Position numbers and translations under genes: made by a program. Positions 62,445-64,000 of a stretch of 64,000 bases of DNA are shown in pieces. The stretch is from Xylanibacter caecicola. Lineage in GTDB: Bacteria; Bacteroidota; Bacteroidia; Bacteroidales; Bacteroidaceae. Location: assembly GCF_013166515.1 (NCBI RefSeq), contig NZ_JABKKJ010000010.1, forward strand, positions 1 to 64,000, in the 5' to 3' direction. Position 1 is the first letter of the stretch, and each line of letters starts with the position of its first letter. The notes under the pieces were generated by a model. The model was not told the DNA's origin, made no database searches, and saw only the letters and a list, made by a program, of their open reading frames with translations.

Positions 62445-63864
62445 CATGAAAAACAGCCGGCTTGAACTGTGCAACCGAATCCGCATGGAGGCGGAGCATA
62501 CCGAAGACACAGGTTTTCCTTTGGACGCATTCCCTCAGGCCGTACAGTCCGTTATACTTGACATGACCAAATACGAGAACTACATGATTGAGTTCATTGC
62601 GACGTCCATGCTGTCGGCAGCATCGACAGCCTTGGGCGGTACTTACCGTATCCGCATCAAAAGCGACTGGCAGAGTAACAGCGCACTGTACATCATTCTG
62701 GTGGGCCGTCCCGGACTAGGCAAGACCCCACCGCTAGAAGCCGCATACCGTCCAATCCGTAAACATGACTATGCCCTTTTCAAGGCGTATGAGGCAGAAG
62801 TGGAAGCATGGAAAGCGGCAGGAGAAAACGGAAAGAAACCTGTTCTTCACCGTACTATCGTATCCGACTTCACACCCGAATCGCTTCTACAGACACATAA
62901 CAGCAATCCTCGAAGCGTTGCCATTTTGGTGGATGAGATCATGGGCATGTTCAATTCCGCCAACCGCTACACGAACGGGCAGCTCATAGAGCAATTGCTG
63001 ACCGCATGGAGTGGCGGAGCCTTGGATGTAATAAGGGTAAGCAATTCCACTCCTGTACATATAGAACGCCCGTGCATCAACATCATCGGAACTGCACAGA
63101 CCAAACGTATTCACGAACTTCTCAAAAAAGGATTCGAGGAAAACGGACTGCTTGACCGTATCCTGTTCGTGCTTCCCAAATCCAGGGAAGTATCAAAATG
63201 GACAAACCGGGATGATGACGGAGAAAAGACCTCTTTGGCTGCAAAACGTTGGGAAAAGATACTGGACAAGGTGCTTGCTTTGGATTATGATACAGAAACG
63301 GAAGGAGACGGAATGGAAGAACACGCTGCCCATGTGCTTTCCATGAACAGTGAAGCCAAAGAGTATTTCTTCTCCTGGTGGAACGAAAAAGTGGAACGTA
63401 TCAATCGGATAGAGGATGATGCCGACGTTGATAGCCGGGAGATGAAACATCCGTCTCATGTGGCACGGTTGGCTCTGATTATCCAAGTCCTGCGGTATGC
63501 TTCCGATGAAAGCCACCTGCAGTTTGTGGATCCGGTGTCGGTGAAAGCCGCTATCCGGCTGAATGACTATTTCGAGGATTCATACATACGCATCCGTTCC
63601 TTCGTGGCAGACAATACCTGTGAAGAGCCTCCCAAAGTATTGTTGTCGTTGTTACCCGATACCTTCGATACGAAAACGGCCATAGCGGTCGGTAAGGAAC
63701 TGCAGAACATCAGCAAGCGCACGGTGATGAACTATCTCAGGGAGTTGTGTCACAGCAGGCTCTTGAAAAAGTCCAAAGCCGGGCATTACGAGAAAATGGT
63801 GTATGAATCCGGTAAATATTCCATAAACGAAAATGAACCATCAACCCAAAACTGCAATGAATGA
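62437..63864 (+). CDS. DUF3987 domain-containing ATPase
   Basis: A 475-residue protein with P-loop VGRPGLGKTPP (near residue 88) and an acidic Walker B-like SVAILVDEIMG. DUF3987 proteins are AAA-type or helicase-like and usually accompany a primase in mobile elements; they may take part in element replication. The C-terminal third has a helical region with an HTH-like segment (TVMNYLRELCHSRLL). Confidence 0.85.
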   Translation: MADMKNSRLELCNRIRMEAEHTEDTGFPLDAFPQAVQSVILDMTKYENYMIEFIATSMLSAASTALGGTYRIRIKSDWQSNSALYIILVGRPGLGKTPPLEAAYRPIRKHDYALFKAYEAEVEAWKAAGENGKKPVLHRTIVSDFTPESLLQTHNSNPRSVAILVDEIMGMFNSANRYTNGQLIEQLLTAWSGGALDVIRVSNSTPVHIERPCINIIGTAQTKRIHELLKKGFEENGLLDRILFVLPKSREVSKWTNRDDDGEKTSLAAKRWEKILDKVLALDYDTETEGDGMEEHAAHVLSMNSEAKEYFFSWWNEKVERINRIEDDADVDSREMKHPSHVARLALIIQVLRYASDESHLQFVDPVSVKAAIRLNDYFEDSYIRIRSFVADNTCEEPPKVLLSLLPDTFDTKTAIAVGKELQNISKRTVMNYLRELCHSRLLKKSKAGHYEKMVYESGKYSINENEPSTQNCNE

Positions 63865-64000
63865 CCCCGCGTTGCAGCTTGCAGTTTCTTCAGTCTTGCA
63901 GTTGGGGGCTCTGAAAACGATGTTTTCCTGCAAAGCTGCAAGGACTGCAGACTGCAAATGGTCTTTCGGATTTGCAGTAATCAAAAACGAAAGCATTATG
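63865..64000 (+). other. TGCAG-rich intergenic end of the window
   Basis: After the DUF3987 stop, the words TTGCAG, CTGCAAA, GCTGCAAG and GACTGCAG recur several times, with a palindrome GAAAACGATGTTTTC. The window's last bases, GCATTATG, include a likely start codon of a following gene, so no gene is called here. Confidence 0.5.

Larger units (their letters stand above)
57821..64000. mobile_element. Second inserted element (tandem integrases, DUF3987), partial
   Basis: Sequence after the traF remnant switches to a plus-strand gene set: two tyrosine recombinases, a DUF6043-like protein, an HTH protein and a DUF3987 ATPase. This order is familiar from small Bacteroides integrative elements that also encode a primase and a mobilization protein, which would lie beyond the window. 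The right end is not visible, and no direct repeat can be tested here. The 57821-57990 part is AT-rich without a gene. Confidence 0.65.

Overview
The window looks like a chromosome segment of a Prevotella/Segatella-type member of the order Bacteroidales (phylum Bacteroidota). The evidence is the gene content (DUF1599-DoxX-tpiA-SPOR-folE cluster, carboxynorspermidine dehydrogenase, M16 peptidase, CTnDOT-type Tra proteins) and many upstream sites matching the Bacteroidota promoter -7 element TAnnTTTG. The two tRNA genes (Val-UAC, Ser-UGA) do not encode CCA, in keeping with a CCA-adding enzyme at 581-2017. Genus-level assignment is inference.

Layout. (1) 1-8330: core genes, including a central-metabolism operon in which a DoxX-like membrane protein and triosephosphate isomerase share one uninterrupted reading frame; the region ends with a 199-bp MITE-like element. 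(2) About 8386-16461: a probable mobilizable element carrying an IntDOT-like integrase lacking the first catalytic Arg, an HTH protein, a MobV-type relaxase with candidate oriT hairpins, and a five-gene AT-rich cargo operon of exported proteins with a CsgG-like protein. A long structured RNA (about 8585-8905) lies between the left repeat and the cargo. (3) 16758-44339: core housekeeping: tRNA-Val, recA, carboxynorspermidine dehydrogenase, rhaD, trxA, dnaE, psd-pssA, yraN-birA-pyrH, tadA, an M16 peptidase, xerD, aroQ, rsmI, tdk, cobB, mutS2 and tRNA-Ser. Intergenic spaces here are rich in repeats: a second MITE copy, hairpin elements, a promoter-bearing tandem repeat and a perfect 40-bp inverted repeat. 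(4) 44340-57820: the left part of a CTnDOT-like conjugative transposon next to tRNA-Ser: integrase, ArdA, DUF3873, and a minus-strand tra operon (traG, I, J, K, L, M, N, O, then an orphan cytosine methyltransferase where traP is normally found, then traQ). (5) 57821-64000: another mobile element breaks the tra operon inside traF, leaving only about 30 codons. It carries two tandem tyrosine recombinases, a DUF6043-like protein, an HTH protein and a DUF3987 ATPase, and runs off the window.

Functionally, the core genes are ordinary. The most interesting material is in the accessory regions: the CsgG-like exported cargo operon, the structured RNA, the MITE pair (one copy touching a start codon and offering an outward TAnnTTTG), and the nested insertion that removes traA-F from this side of the conjugative element. 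Coordinates and starts were read by eye. No database search was run, and family names resting on memory are marked as such.
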